NCBI GenBank assembly: GCA_012729405.1
Contig: JAAYDH010000020.1
Span: forward strand, 1 to 57,482
DNA: 57,482 bases
Direction: 5' to 3'
Source of the DNA: Erysipelotrichaceae bacterium
GTDB taxonomy: Bacteria; Bacillota_I; Bacilli_A; RFN20; CAG-826
Position numbers and translations under genes: made by a program. The notes beneath the pieces were generated by a model, which saw only the letters and a list, made by a program, of their open reading frames with translations, did no database searches and was not told the origin of the DNA. Each line of letters begins with the position of its first letter. Positions within the stretch are counted from its first letter, which is position 1. Positions 49,630-57,482 of this stretch are shown in pieces.

Positions 49630-50967
49630 ATGAATATAAGATTTTACAACTCGTTAACCAATTCCGTTGAACCATTCAAACCAATTCACGAAGGAAAAGT
49701 GTCAATGTATGTCTGTGGACCAACGGTCTACAACTTTCCTCATATTGGCAATATGCGTCCAGTGGTTGTCTTTGACACCCTTAGGCGGTTTTTGAACTAT
49801 GTTGGTTTCGAGGTCACTTATGTCAGCAACTTTACTGATGTTGATGACAAAATTATCAAAGAAGCTGAAAAACAAGGTAAGACCGAAAAGGAGTTGACTG
49901 AGTTTTTCATTGGTGAATTTCAAAAGACCACCCTCCAAATTGGAAGTGAACTTCCAAATATCGCTCCAAAGGTTACCGAATATCTTCCAAAAATCATTGA
50001 TTATGTCGCTCGCCTCGTTGAATTAGGGGCCGCCTATGTTGTAGATGGCGATGTTTTCTTCCGTATCTCAAAAATTTCTGATTATGGATGCCTCAGTAAA
50101 ATTAACATTGACGATCTATTAGTTGGCGCCCGAATTGAAGAGAACAACAAAAAGGAAAGTCCTCTTGATTTCGCTCTTTGGAAGAAGACAAACACTGGCC
50201 TTTGCTGGGATTCACCGTGGGGAAAAGGACGCCCCGGGTGGCACACTGAGTGTTGCGTTATGATCGACACCATTTTTGAAGATCACTACATTGATATTCA
50301 TGGTGGCGGATACGATTTAAAATTTCCCCATCACGAAAACGAAATTGCCCAAGCTGAAGCAATGCATCATAACAAAATCGCTAAATATTGGCTTCATAAT
50401 GCATTCATCAATTTTGGTTCTGAGAAGATGTCCAAATCGTTAGGCAACGTCCTTTTTGCAAAGGACACGATCGAGAAATTTGGTGGTCCAACTTGCCGCC
50501 TCGTGATCCTCAATGCACATTATCGTCAACCTGTAAGTTTCACTGATGAAACGATTAATGCAGCGACTCAAGAGGTTAACAAACTATCTTTTGCCTATCG
50601 TCAATTAGCTTTAGCATTACAAATTAATAATGTTGATGTCCCGCAAGGTAAAACATCCAACATGGAGAAGTTTTTAGAAGCTTTAGCGGATGATTTAAAT
50701 ACCGCGAATGCGCTCGCTGAATTGTATCAAGTTACTAAAGTGGCCAACCAAATTTTGCGCAATAGAGAAATTAATCTGCAAAAAGCCTCTGAAATCTTTA
50801 AAACAATGAATGCTATGTTTAATGTCCTCGGACTCGATATTACCTATCGAAAACTAACCGATGATGACAAAAAAATTTATCATGATTATCTTACTGCGAA
50901 ATCAAATAAAGACTTCGCTCTTTCTGATCAACTCAGAATTATATTGATGGAAAGGAATATTTTGTAG
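49630..50967 (+). CDS. cysS: Cysteinyl-tRNA synthetase
   Basis: A 445-aa class I synthetase that charges tRNA-Cys. The HIGH motif reads FPHIGN in GPTVYNFPHIGNMRPVV, KMSKS is in EKMSKSLGNV, and the zinc ligands include Cys in YVCGPTVYN and CCV plus HHENE. It is slightly shorter than the usual 460-470. There is no SD; a TAGAAT box lies 16 nt before the ATG. No T-box leader is present. It heads the cysS-rlmB-sigma gene order known from Bacillus. Confidence 0.96.
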   Translation: MNIRFYNSLTNSVEPFKPIHEGKVSMYVCGPTVYNFPHIGNMRPVVVFDTLRRFLNYVGFEVTYVSNFTDVDDKIIKEAEKQGKTEKELTEFFIGEFQKTTLQIGSELPNIAPKVTEYLPKIIDYVARLVELGAAYVVDGDVFFRISKISDYGCLSKINIDDLLVGARIEENNKKESPLDFALWKKTNTGLCWDSPWGKGRPGWHTECCVMIDTIFEDHYIDIHGGGYDLKFPHHENEIAQAEAMHHNKIAKYWLHNAFINFGSEKMSKSLGNVLFAKDTIEKFGGPTCRLVILNAHYRQPVSFTDETINAATQEVNKLSFAYRQLALALQINNVDVPQGKTSNMEKFLEALADDLNTANALAELYQVTKVANQILRNREINLQKASEIFKTMNAMFNVLGLDITYRKLTDDDKKIYHDYLTAKSNKDFALSDQLRIILMERNIL

Positions 50968-50983
50968 TTTAAAATGTTGTAGT

Positions 50984-51703
50984 ATGACTAAATTAGAAAA
51001 TTTAATTTATGGGAGAAATTCTGTTAAAGAAGCTATATTCTCTGGACAGGCTACAAAAGTATTCATCAGCAAGACAATTAAAAAAGATGAATTTACTGAT
51101 AAGGCTGTTAACAAAAAAATACCGGTAACATACCTTAGCAACAATGAACTTGATTTGATGGTCTCGACCAGCATTCATCAAGGAGTTGTCGCTGAGATTA
51201 AAAAATACGAATACTTTACTTTTGAACACCTCTTATCGTTGGTCAAGAAAGTCGAGCATCCTGTTATCGTTTTGTTAGATGGCATTACAGATCCACAAAA
51301 TTTCGGAGCAATTTTAAGAAGTTGCGATGTATTTAATGTAACTGGTGTCATTATTCCAAAGCATGAACAAGTCCCCTTGAACGCTACTGTCGCTAAAACA
51401 TCAGCTGGAGCTATCAATTATGTTCCTGTTGTTCTAGTTAGCAATCTCAATAACGCGATACGAACTTTGAAAGAAAATGGTTTCTGGATCGTCAGTACCG
51501 ATGGTGCTGGAACGATGAATTATTTTGAACTATCTTATGATTTTCCAACGGCATTGATTATCGGAAGTGAAGGAAAAGGCATTTCTAAACTAACGCTCAA
51601 AAATTCGGATTATGTTGTGAAAATCCCAATCTTGGGGCACCTCAATTCACTAAACGCATCTGTTGCCGCCGGCATCTTACTAAGTAGAATTCGAAATAAA
51701 TAA
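50984..51703 (+). CDS. rlmB: 23S rRNA 2'-O-ribose methyltransferase (RlmB/TrmH family)
   Basis: A 239-aa SPOUT methyltransferase. The N-terminal substrate-binding domain starts IYGRNSVKEAIFSGQATKVF; the knot motifs are LLDGITDPQNFGAILRS, IIGSEGKGISKL and IPILGHLNSLNASVAAGILL. In Bacillus the gene after cysS (and mrnC) has this identity. The start lies 16 nt after cysS with no SD; a TAAAAT box 8 nt before the ATG may make it partly leaderless. mrnC and yacP, usual neighbours, are missing here. Confidence 0.9.
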   Translation: MTKLENLIYGRNSVKEAIFSGQATKVFISKTIKKDEFTDKAVNKKIPVTYLSNNELDLMVSTSIHQGVVAEIKKYEYFTFEHLLSLVKKVEHPVIVLLDGITDPQNFGAILRSCDVFNVTGVIIPKHEQVPLNATVAKTSAGAINYVPVVLVSNLNNAIRTLKENGFWIVSTDGAGTMNYFELSYDFPTALIIGSEGKGISKLTLKNSDYVVKIPILGHLNSLNASVAAGILLSRIRNK

Positions 51704-51711
51704 AAAATAGG

Positions 51712-51738
51712 TTCCTCCCCACCAAGGAGGAATTTTTT
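51712..51738 (+). promoter_or_regulatory. Terminator-like hairpin containing the SD of the sigma gene
   Basis: TTCCTCC (51712-51718) pairs perfectly with GGAGGAA (51726-51732); the 3' arm is the SD of the next gene, and six T (51733-51738) run straight into its ATG at 51739. The same structure could end rlmB transcription and hide the ribosome site. Confidence 0.7.
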
Positions 51739-52344
51739 ATGTCTCTAAGAGATCTAAGCGATGAAGAATGCGTTCTTTTAGCTCAAACCGGAAACGCGGA
51801 TGCACTTAATCACTTGATAATGCGTTACCAAAAGTATTCATATGGATTAGCTATCAATTTTTATAACACCAACCGACAAAGCGGGATCAATGTTGATGAA
51901 CTCCGTTCAGTCGCGGAAGAAATGATTATTACCGCAATCACAAATTTTTCAAATTGCATCCAAATGTTTTATCCTTATTGGAGAACGATAGCAACCAACG
52001 AGATGATTAAATATAATGAGCAAAATTCGTATTTTCATCACGCGAGAACTTTTAATGGAATCTCACTCAATGATGAAAACGAAGACAACTTTTCAAATGA
52101 CCAGATACTCGGAGAACCCGATTATAAAATCGATGAGAGTCTTTTAGTCGATTCGTATTTCGAACTTTTAGAAGATCCAAAAAACGGCTTTTCTAACAAT
52201 GAAAAGAAAGTTATGAAATTGACTTATGAGGGATATGAGCCAACCGAGATTATGAAACTGCTCAAGTGGACCAAATCTCAAGTCTATTATGCTTTGAAGA
52301 ACGCTAAACAAAAAATCACTGCGATATTATCCAAAATTTGGTAA
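51739..52344 (+). CDS. Sigma-70 family RNA polymerase sigma factor (SigH-like position)
   Basis: A 201-aa protein with sigma region 2 near residues 18-95 (ALNHLIMRYQKYSYGLAIN, then YWRTIATNEMIKYN) and region 4 near 150-195 (FSNNEKKVMKLTYEGYEPTE and KWTKSQVYYALKNAKQK). Its place after cysS-rlmB matches SigH of Bacilli. Region 2 is divergent and the linker is longer than in short ECF sigma factors. In Bacilli SigH relatives control competence and stationary phase, which would fit comFA/comFC, but that is inference. Its SD is inside a hairpin. Confidence 0.75.
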   Translation: MSLRDLSDEECVLLAQTGNADALNHLIMRYQKYSYGLAINFYNTNRQSGINVDELRSVAEEMIITAITNFSNCIQMFYPYWRTIATNEMIKYNEQNSYFHHARTFNGISLNDENEDNFSNDQILGEPDYKIDESLLVDSYFELLEDPKNGFSNNEKKVMKLTYEGYEPTEIMKLLKWTKSQVYYALKNAKQKITAILSKIW

Positions 52345-52384
52345 ACGTATTATGTTAATTGATATTTTTTTAAAATATTCAACA

Positions 52385-52393
52385 TGGTATAAT
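52385..52393 (+). promoter_or_regulatory. Extended -10 directly before ecfA1
   Basis: TGGTATAAT places TATAAT at 52388-52393 with a TGn extension; only 7 nt (TACCGCT) separate it from the ecfA1 ATG at 52401. No SD is present, so transcription should begin at the start codon. Confidence 0.65.
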
Positions 52394-52400
52394 TACCGCT

Positions 52401-53222
52401 ATGGAAGAAATAGTTGTAAAAAACTTAAGTTTTTCATACGACAAAACCACACCAGTTTTATCTGATGTTTCTTTCACTGTTCGCCGAGGGACCCACATTT
52501 CTATTGTCGGTCATAATGGTTCTGGCAAAAGCACACTAGCAAAACTACTAATCGGTTTGCTGGAAAGTAGCAGCGGGGAAATTTACATTGATGGAACGAT
52601 TCTGAATGAAAAAACAATTAATAATCTTCGCGGAAAAATGTGTCTCGTCTTCCAAAACCCAGATAATCAATTTATTGGGTCGACAGTTGAAGACGATATC
52701 GCTTTTGGCTTGGAAAACAAACGCGTACCTCAACTTGAGATGAAAAAGATTATTGCCGCTTTTGCCGAAGAAGTTGGAATGGGTAAATATCTCAATAAAG
52801 AACCCAGCATGCTTTCTGGCGGTCAAAAACAACGCGTTGCAATCGCGGGCGCGTTAGCCCTCTCTCCCGACATTATCATCTTTGATGAAGCTGCTTCAAT
52901 GCTTGATCCCAATGGCAAATTAGAGATTCTCAACGTCATCAAAAGGATGAGAAAAAGTAACCCTGACTTAACCATAATTTCAATTACTCACGACGTCGAA
53001 GAAGCGTTTATTAGTGATGAAGTAATTGTTTTATCGCAAGGCAAAGTTGTCATGAATGGGAGGCCTAGTGATATTTTTTCGAATCGGGATACACTGAAAA
53101 AATACAAGTTGGAAATGCCGTTTATCCTCGATTTAAAAGAAAAACTCAAAAGCATCGAGATAAATGTTCCTGTTTCGGAAAATATCAATGAAGTTGTGGA
53201 GGCCATATGCCAATCCAAATAA
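52401..53222 (+). CDS. ecfA1: ECF transporter ATPase A1 (CbiO family)
   Basis: A 273-aa ABC ATPase of the shared ECF energising module. Walker A GHNGSGKST (about residues 37-45), Q loop VFQNPDNQF, signature LSGGQKQRVAIA, Walker B IIIFDEAAS and the His switch ITHDVEEA. Here the usual DEAT/DEPT is DEAAS. With EcfA2 and EcfT it powers S-components for vitamins and related cofactors; QueT at 22633 is one candidate client. It overlaps ecfA2 by 16 nt. Confidence 0.95.
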   Translation: MEEIVVKNLSFSYDKTTPVLSDVSFTVRRGTHISIVGHNGSGKSTLAKLLIGLLESSSGEIYIDGTILNEKTINNLRGKMCLVFQNPDNQFIGSTVEDDIAFGLENKRVPQLEMKKIIAAFAEEVGMGKYLNKEPSMLSGGQKQRVAIAGALALSPDIIIFDEAASMLDPNGKLEILNVIKRMRKSNPDLTIISITHDVEEAFISDEVIVLSQGKVVMNGRPSDIFSNRDTLKKYKLEMPFILDLKEKLKSIEINVPVSENINEVVEAICQSK

Positions 53223-54061
53223 ACGACTTGTATTATACCTACATGCCGAAGTCTCCAATTCAAACTGAGGCCTTGCGCGGAGTCTCTCTCGAAATTGAGA
53301 GTCACTCTTTTTGTGGCGTTCTAGGTCAAACAGGAAGTGGGAAGTCAACACTTATCCAAACTTTAAACGCCTTACTTATCCCAACAAAAGGCGAAGTCAA
53401 GGTTGATGAATTTATTGTTACAAGCAAAAAGAAAAAGAACAAAAAAATTAAACAGTTAAGAAAACACTTAGCAATAGTTTTTCAATTTCCTGAATACCAA
53501 CTTTTTGAAGAGACTGTTGAAAAGGACGTTGCGTTTGGCGCGAAGAATTTCGGGGCAAGTAAAGAAGAAGCTTTGGAAAAAGCCCACACCGCGTTACGTT
53601 CTGTTGGTCTTGACGAGTCCTATTTCAAACGTTCTCCTTTCGAACTCAGTGGTGGAGAAAAAAGAAGAGTCGCTCTAGCTGGTATTCTTGCTATTGAACC
53701 CGACATTCTTGTTTTGGATGAACCAACTGCCGGATTAGATCCTCAAGGTGCCTCCGATATCATGTCCCTTGTACAAGAGATGTATAAAGATGGGAAATCG
53801 ATTATTCTTGTTACCCACGATATGGATTTAGTGACTCGCTATTGCCAAAAAGTTTTTGTTCTCAAAGAAGGAGAACTTGTCTTTGAAGGTACTCCGAGCG
53901 AATTATTCAAAGATGAGGAATGTGCTCAATTTTCAATCGAAATACCTATTTTGTTTCAATATGCGAATAAACTCAAAGAAAAAGGACTTCCAATCGATAT
54001 AACTCGAATTAGGGAGACCCAGGATTTGATTAATCAAATCAAGGAGTGGAAGCTACAATGA
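53207..54061 (+). CDS. ecfA2: ECF transporter ATPase A2 (CbiO family)
   Basis: A 284-aa ABC ATPase, partner of EcfA1. Walker A GQTGSGKST, Q loop VFQFPEYQLFEETV (the QFPE form typical of EcfA2), signature LSGGEKRRVALA, Walker B ILVLDEPTAGLD and the switch VTHDMD. It starts in the end of ecfA1 with a GTGGAGG SD and ends with TGA in the ATGA overlap with ecfT. Confidence 0.95.
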   Translation: MPIQINDLYYTYMPKSPIQTEALRGVSLEIESHSFCGVLGQTGSGKSTLIQTLNALLIPTKGEVKVDEFIVTSKKKKNKKIKQLRKHLAIVFQFPEYQLFEETVEKDVAFGAKNFGASKEEALEKAHTALRSVGLDESYFKRSPFELSGGEKRRVALAGILAIEPDILVLDEPTAGLDPQGASDIMSLVQEMYKDGKSIILVTHDMDLVTRYCQKVFVLKEGELVFEGTPSELFKDEECAQFSIEIPILFQYANKLKEKGLPIDITRIRETQDLINQIKEWKLQ

Positions 54062-54939
54062 ACAGTCTAGCTTTAGGTAGATACACTCCGTATAACACTT
54101 TCACTCATCGCCTTGACCCGAGAAACAAACTCTTTTTAACTATTGCTTTAATGGTAATCATTTTCTTCCAATTCCAGGTGATGTCGACCACTTTGGTCAT
54201 AACTGGCATTTATTTAATACTATTCTTATCCCTCATGTTTGCCTCGAGGGTCAGTTTTCTCAGTTTTCTCCGCAGCCTTCGTGGAATGTGGTTCCTTGTC
54301 CTATTCATCGTCATAATTTATGTTTTTATTCCTAACACCGGATATTTTAACGTAGCTTTTAAAATTGGAACTTACCCAATTTATTGGGAAGCATTCTATC
54401 AGTCTGGCTATATCATTTTACGTTTGTTTTTGATGCTGATTTTAATGATGATTCTGACCTCAACCACCAAACCGATGGACTTAACATATGGTCTTGAATG
54501 GTACATGGCACCTTTAAAAGTGATTCGTTTTCCAGCCCACGAAATCGCGATGACAATCTCCATCGCTTTGAGATTTATCCCCACCCTTTTGGATGAGACA
54601 GCACGTATAATGAAAGCGCAGTCTTCGCGTGGTGTTGACTTCAATCGTGGAGGAATTTTCAAACGCTTCAAAGCCATCATTTCATTAATCATACCTCTCT
54701 TTGTTTCAGCGATTGAACGCTCTGAAGAATTGGCTAATGCAATGCAAGTGAGAGGTTATAATCCAAGGGCAAAACGGACTCGTTTCCACATCTTGAAATT
54801 TAGATGGGCGGACATGTTCGCGTTTTTATTTGTTATTCTTTTAATTGGTGGAGTCATTACGCTTTTTGTGTTTGATAGAATGTCTCAAAACGGCATCAAC
54901 CTAATTGAAATAATTTTCAAAATTAATCCAGGATTTTAA
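54058..54939 (+). CDS. ecfT: ECF transporter transmembrane subunit T
   Basis: A 293-aa membrane coupling subunit. Hydrophobic helices lie near residues 26-66, 83-103, 120-142 and at the C-terminus. The two coupling-helix Ala-Arg-Gly-like motifs are KAQSSRGVDF and AMQVRGYNPRAK, which contact the two ATPases. ATG 54058 overlaps the ecfA2 stop, with AAGGAG 11 nt upstream; a GTG at 54046 is less likely. Confidence 0.93.
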   Translation: MNSLALGRYTPYNTFTHRLDPRNKLFLTIALMVIIFFQFQVMSTTLVITGIYLILFLSLMFASRVSFLSFLRSLRGMWFLVLFIVIIYVFIPNTGYFNVAFKIGTYPIYWEAFYQSGYIILRLFLMLILMMILTSTTKPMDLTYGLEWYMAPLKVIRFPAHEIAMTISIALRFIPTLLDETARIMKAQSSRGVDFNRGGIFKRFKAIISLIIPLFVSAIERSEELANAMQVRGYNPRAKRTRFHILKFRWADMFAFLFVILLIGGVITLFVFDRMSQNGINLIEIIFKINPGF

Positions 54940-54948
54940 GGTTATTTT

Positions 54949-55677
54949 ATGAAATTGCTCGGAAAAGTAATGTATAAAGGCACTGCATATCAAGGCTGGC
55001 AAAGACAGCCGGATGCACCCACAATCGAAGAAAAAATTGAAAATATTTTGTCATTAATCCTCAATCGGGACATTGGTATTTGCGGAAGTGGTCGAACCGA
55101 TGCAGGAGTTCACGCTCGTGGACAATGTTTTCATTTTGAGGTTAATAGCGATATCGATATTAACAAGTTGAGATACTCATGTAATCAACTCCTGCCAAGC
55201 GATATCCATATCGTTTCATTAAGCAGAGTTGCTGATGATTTTCATGCTCGTTTTTCCGCGAAAGAAAAGCACTATTCTTACAACGTTTGCTTTGGGGAGA
55301 ACAATCCGTTTACGAATGAATTTTGCTACCACTTTTTAAGACCAATCGATATCGAGCTTTTTATTTCTGCCATCAAAGAATTTTATGGAACTCATTGTTT
55401 TCAGAACTTCACAAGCAAAGAGGCAGATGAGAAAAATTTTGTTCGCTCGGTTAGAGTGGAAATCTCACGGGAAGACAACAATGTTCGAGTTGATTTCTTT
55501 GGCGACGGTTTTATGAAATATATGATTAGATTCATGATTGGTACCGCCATCGCAATTGGAGAAAAAAGAGAAAAAATCGATTTTATTAGGGAACATTTGC
55601 AGGACAAGAAACCACGCGAAATTGTTCGCTACAAGGCTCCAAGCGAAGGGCTAATTTTGGAGGAAGTTAAATATTAA
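54949..55677 (+). CDS. truA: tRNA pseudouridine synthase A
   Basis: A 242-aa enzyme making pseudouridine at positions 38-40 of tRNA. The catalytic Asp is in GSGRTDAGVHARGQ; GTAYQGWQRQP at the N-terminus and the C-terminal FFGDGFMKYMIRFMIGTAI are diagnostic. It follows ecfT by 9 nt, the standard order in Bacilli. No clear SD is seen beyond AAGGTTA. Confidence 0.95.
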   Translation: MKLLGKVMYKGTAYQGWQRQPDAPTIEEKIENILSLILNRDIGICGSGRTDAGVHARGQCFHFEVNSDIDINKLRYSCNQLLPSDIHIVSLSRVADDFHARFSAKEKHYSYNVCFGENNPFTNEFCYHFLRPIDIELFISAIKEFYGTHCFQNFTSKEADEKNFVRSVRVEISREDNNVRVDFFGDGFMKYMIRFMIGTAIAIGEKREKIDFIREHLQDKKPREIVRYKAPSEGLILEEVKY

Positions 55678-55734
55678 ACTTTAATTAAAGTTGAAGCTTT
55701 GGTATTATTTTCAAGGCTACAGGAGGTGTTGTTT

Positions 55735-56445
55735 ATGGGAAGAGCACACGAAGTCAGAGCTAAATCAATGGCGGCTACTGCCGCAAAGAAAAGCGCCCTC
55801 TTCATGAGAGCATCAAAAGAAATCTACATGGCTGCAAAGTCGGGCGAGCCTGACCCATCCATGAATTTAGCATTGAGATCAGCAATTGATAAATGGAAAG
55901 GTCAGAACGTCACCAAAGATGTCATCGACCGCGCCATTCAAAAAGCAAAGGGCGGGTCTGCAGATGCTTACTCGAGCGGTCGCTACGAAGCTTTTGGCCC
56001 TGGTGGCTCTTTATTAATCATTGACACACTTACTGAAAACAGCAATCGCGCTCTTGTTGAAGTGAGAACCGCGGTCACTAAAAAAGGCGGTCACCTCGGA
56101 AGTGTTTTATTTAACTTCATTGAGACTGGTTTTTTCCTCTTTAAAGGTGACAATCGTGATGAAGTTGAAGAGAACCTCATCCTTTCCGATGTTGATGTTC
56201 GCGAAGTCAATCAAAATGATGACGGAACTATTGAAGTCCTAGTTGAACCATCGGCATTTGGTATCGCTCGCGATGTGCTTATCGGCATGGGCGTGGCCGA
56301 ATTCGAAGTTTCCGAAGTTACTTTCTTGCCAAATGATCCGATTAAGATTGAAGATCCTGAAGAAGCGAGAAAATATCGCGAACTCTGCGACACACTTGAC
56401 GAACTTCAAGACGTCCAAAACGTCTACACGAATGTTGAAGACTAA
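55735..56445 (+). CDS. YebC/PmpR-family protein
   Basis: A 236-aa YebC-type protein. The usual N-terminal GRAHEVRAKSMAATAAKKSA, the KAKGG loop and the acidic ending are present. The family was annotated as transcriptional regulators; recent work links YebC proteins to relief of ribosome stalling at proline runs. The frame opens at 55699, but ATG 55735 has AGGAGG 8 nt upstream. It sits between truA and rplM, which are adjacent in many Bacilli, so it is an insertion there. A terminator follows. Confidence 0.92.
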   Translation: MGRAHEVRAKSMAATAAKKSALFMRASKEIYMAAKSGEPDPSMNLALRSAIDKWKGQNVTKDVIDRAIQKAKGGSADAYSSGRYEAFGPGGSLLIIDTLTENSNRALVEVRTAVTKKGGHLGSVLFNFIETGFFLFKGDNRDEVEENLILSDVDVREVNQNDDGTIEVLVEPSAFGIARDVLIGMGVAEFEVSEVTFLPNDPIKIEDPEEARKYRELCDTLDELQDVQNVYTNVED

Positions 56446-56456
56446 AATTTCATTTT

Positions 56457-56485
56457 AAAAAGGGGAGAAAGCTCCTCTTTTTTTG
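56457..56485 (+). terminator. Terminator of the yebC-like gene
   Basis: AAAAAGGGGAG (56457-56467) and CTCCTCTTTTT (56472-56482) form an 11-bp stem (one G-U) with an AAAG loop and further T. Confidence 0.92.
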
Positions 56486-56534
56486 TTTTCCAGCTTTAAT
56501 CGCATATATACCCATTTATCTAATGAATAAATGT

Positions 56535-56563
56535 TTGACAATAACTTATATAACAAGTATGAT
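56535..56563 (+). promoter_or_regulatory. Promoter of rplM-rpsI
   Basis: Consensus TTGACA (56535-56540) and TATGAT (56558-56563) with an ideal 17-nt spacer. The leader of about 65 nt up to the ATG at 56635 could hold an L13-type autoregulatory leader; no strong stem is obvious by eye. Confidence 0.82.
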
Positions 56564-56634
56564 TTATCACGCACAGCCAAATTAGCAAAGTCCCGGTAAG
56601 ACAAAGTTAGTTTGAAAAGGAGGATTTAAGTTAT

Positions 56635-57075
56635 ATGCAACGTCAAACTACAATTGCAAAAACAGAAGAAATCCAAAGAAAATGGTATGTCATTGATGCA
56701 ACCGACAAACCATTAGGTAGATTATGCTCGCAAATCGCACAAGTATTAATCGGTAAAAATAAACCAATCTGGACTCCTAACGTCGACTGCGGTGACTATG
56801 TCATCGTCATCAACGCGGAGAAAGTTGGATTAAGTGGCGATAAACTTCACACAAAGAAATACTACAATGTTTCGATGTATCCCGGTGGACTCCGCACCAG
56901 AACAGCGGAAGTCATGATTAACAAATATCCAACCGAAATGATTGAAAGATGCGTTCACGGAATGTGTCCAAAAGGCCGCTTAGGTCGTCAAATCGAGAAA
57001 AAATTATTTGTTTACGCAGGCGCCGATCACAAACATGAAGCTCAAAAACCAGAAGTTCTTGAGCTCAAATTCTAG
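56635..57075 (+). CDS. rplM: 50S ribosomal protein L13
   Basis: A 146-aa early-assembly protein. QRKWYVIDATDKPLGRLCSQ, DYVIVINAEKVGLSG and GMCPKGRLGRQ are standard. The SD is AAAGGAGG. It forms a two-gene operon with rpsI. Confidence 0.97.
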   Translation: MQRQTTIAKTEEIQRKWYVIDATDKPLGRLCSQIAQVLIGKNKPIWTPNVDCGDYVIVINAEKVGLSGDKLHTKKYYNVSMYPGGLRTRTAEVMINKYPTEMIERCVHGMCPKGRLGRQIEKKLFVYAGADHKHEAQKPEVLELKF

Positions 57076-57089
57076 GAGGAAATTGAATT

Positions 57090-57482
57090 ATGGCAAAAAA
57101 AGCTGATCTTCAATATTACGGCACAGGAAGAAGAAAATCTTCTATCGCTCGCGTATTCGTCACTTCTGGAACTGGCAAAATCATCGTTAATGGTCGTGAT
57201 GTCAACGAATACATGCCTTATGAGACATTAGTTACCGACTTAAAGCAACCCCTCGTCCTCACTGAAACAGAGAGCAAATACGATGTTCGTGCGGATGTTA
57301 AGGGTGGCGGATTCACTGGCCAAGCCGGTGCGATCAGACTCGGTATCGCTCGTGCCTTATTAGAACCTGGATGTAGCCGCTCCGCCTTAAAAGTGGTGGG
57401 CATGCTCACTCGTGATCCTCGCTCCAAAGAGAGAAAGAAATACGGTCTCAAAGCCGCACGGAGAGCTCCGCAATTCAGCAAA
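57090..57482 (+). CDS. rpsI: 30S ribosomal protein S9 (3' end cut by window)
   Basis: 131 codons are visible from ATG 57090 (SD AGGAGG); the window stops after APQFSK, so probably only the final Arg and the stop codon are missing. YYGTGRRKSSIARVFV, the RLGIARALLEP segment and DPRSKERKKYGLKAARRAPQ are standard. The C-terminal tail of S9 reaches the P-site tRNA. Confidence 0.96.
   Translation, partial: MAKKADLQYYGTGRRKSSIARVFVTSGTGKIIVNGRDVNEYMPYETLVTDLKQPLVLTETESKYDVRADVKGGGFTGQAGAIRLGIARALLEPGCSRSALKVVGMLTRDPRSKERKKYGLKAARRAPQFSK

Noticed and set aside
1..57482. UGA read as Trp, as in many Mollicutes
   Set aside because: RF2 is encoded with its UGA sensor, and queT, queH and ecfA2 end at TGA with the next gene or terminator in the right place.

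Overview
The window looks like a chromosomal stretch from a low-GC, compact, anaerobic member of the Bacillota, most likely on the Bacilli side near Erysipelotrichia or the walled relatives of Mollicutes. Evidence: Bacillus-type gene order (comFA-comFC-secA-prfB-uvrB, pepT and prs, S10-spc-alpha ribosomal cluster, ecfA1-ecfA2-ecfT-truA-rplM-rpsI, cysS-rlmB-sigma), AGGAGG ribosome binding sites, a zinc-type S14 and a trimeric [FeFe] hydrogenase. UGA is a stop: release factor 2 is present with its in-frame UGA frameshift site, and queT, queH and ecfA2 end in TGA. The exact taxon is inference.

Layout. 1-9.2 kb: rpiB, comFA, comFC, secA, prfB (+1 frameshift), a YitT-family membrane protein, uvrB, secG. 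9.2-21 kb: mixed-strand housekeeping genes (membrane protein, M29 aminopeptidase, YolD-like protein plus Y-family polymerase, rmuC, a phosphodiesterase-like protein, tRNA-Ala(CGC), a small winged-helix protein beside an apparent gene remnant, ferritin, a CBS pair, an Sfp-type transferase, and a pepT-nucleoside hydrolase-ribokinase operon). 21-26 kb: a small kinase-fold-like protein, prs, then a preQ1-I riboswitch in front of queT-tgt-queA-queH, a queuosine operon that depends on imported precursor. 26-41.2 kb: the S10/spc/alpha supercluster from rpsJ to rplQ, with secY, adk, map, infA, rpmJ and rpoA, but without rpmD (L30). 41.2-52.4 kb: an insertion relative to the usual rplQ-ecfA1 junction, carrying a flavin/Fe-S enoate-reductase-like enzyme, a two-subunit aconitase X, HydCBA electron-bifurcating hydrogenase, cysS, rlmB and a divergent sigma factor. 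52.4 kb-end: EcfAA'T, truA, a YebC-family protein, rplM and rpsI (the last cut by the window edge).

How the parts connect. QueT is a substrate-binding ECF subunit with no ATPases of its own; the EcfAA'T module at 52.4-54.9 kb is the natural energiser. Nucleoside hydrolase, ribokinase, RpiB and Prs together move ribose between nucleosides, pentose phosphates and PRPP. HydCBA would reoxidise NADH and ferredoxin as H2. It shares the C-ending codon preference of the ribosomal genes, which suggests strong expression.

Unusual points: transcription signals are packed into coding DNA. Terminators lie inside the start of comFA, inside yolD, inside rbsK and across the stop of queH; one terminator-like hairpin contains the SD of the next gene; and at least three genes have a -10 box only 6-9 nt before the ATG, predicting leaderless mRNAs. 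Several ribosomal proteins (L22, L5, S17, L3, S5) carry low-complexity extensions. No phage, insertion sequence or CRISPR array was seen.
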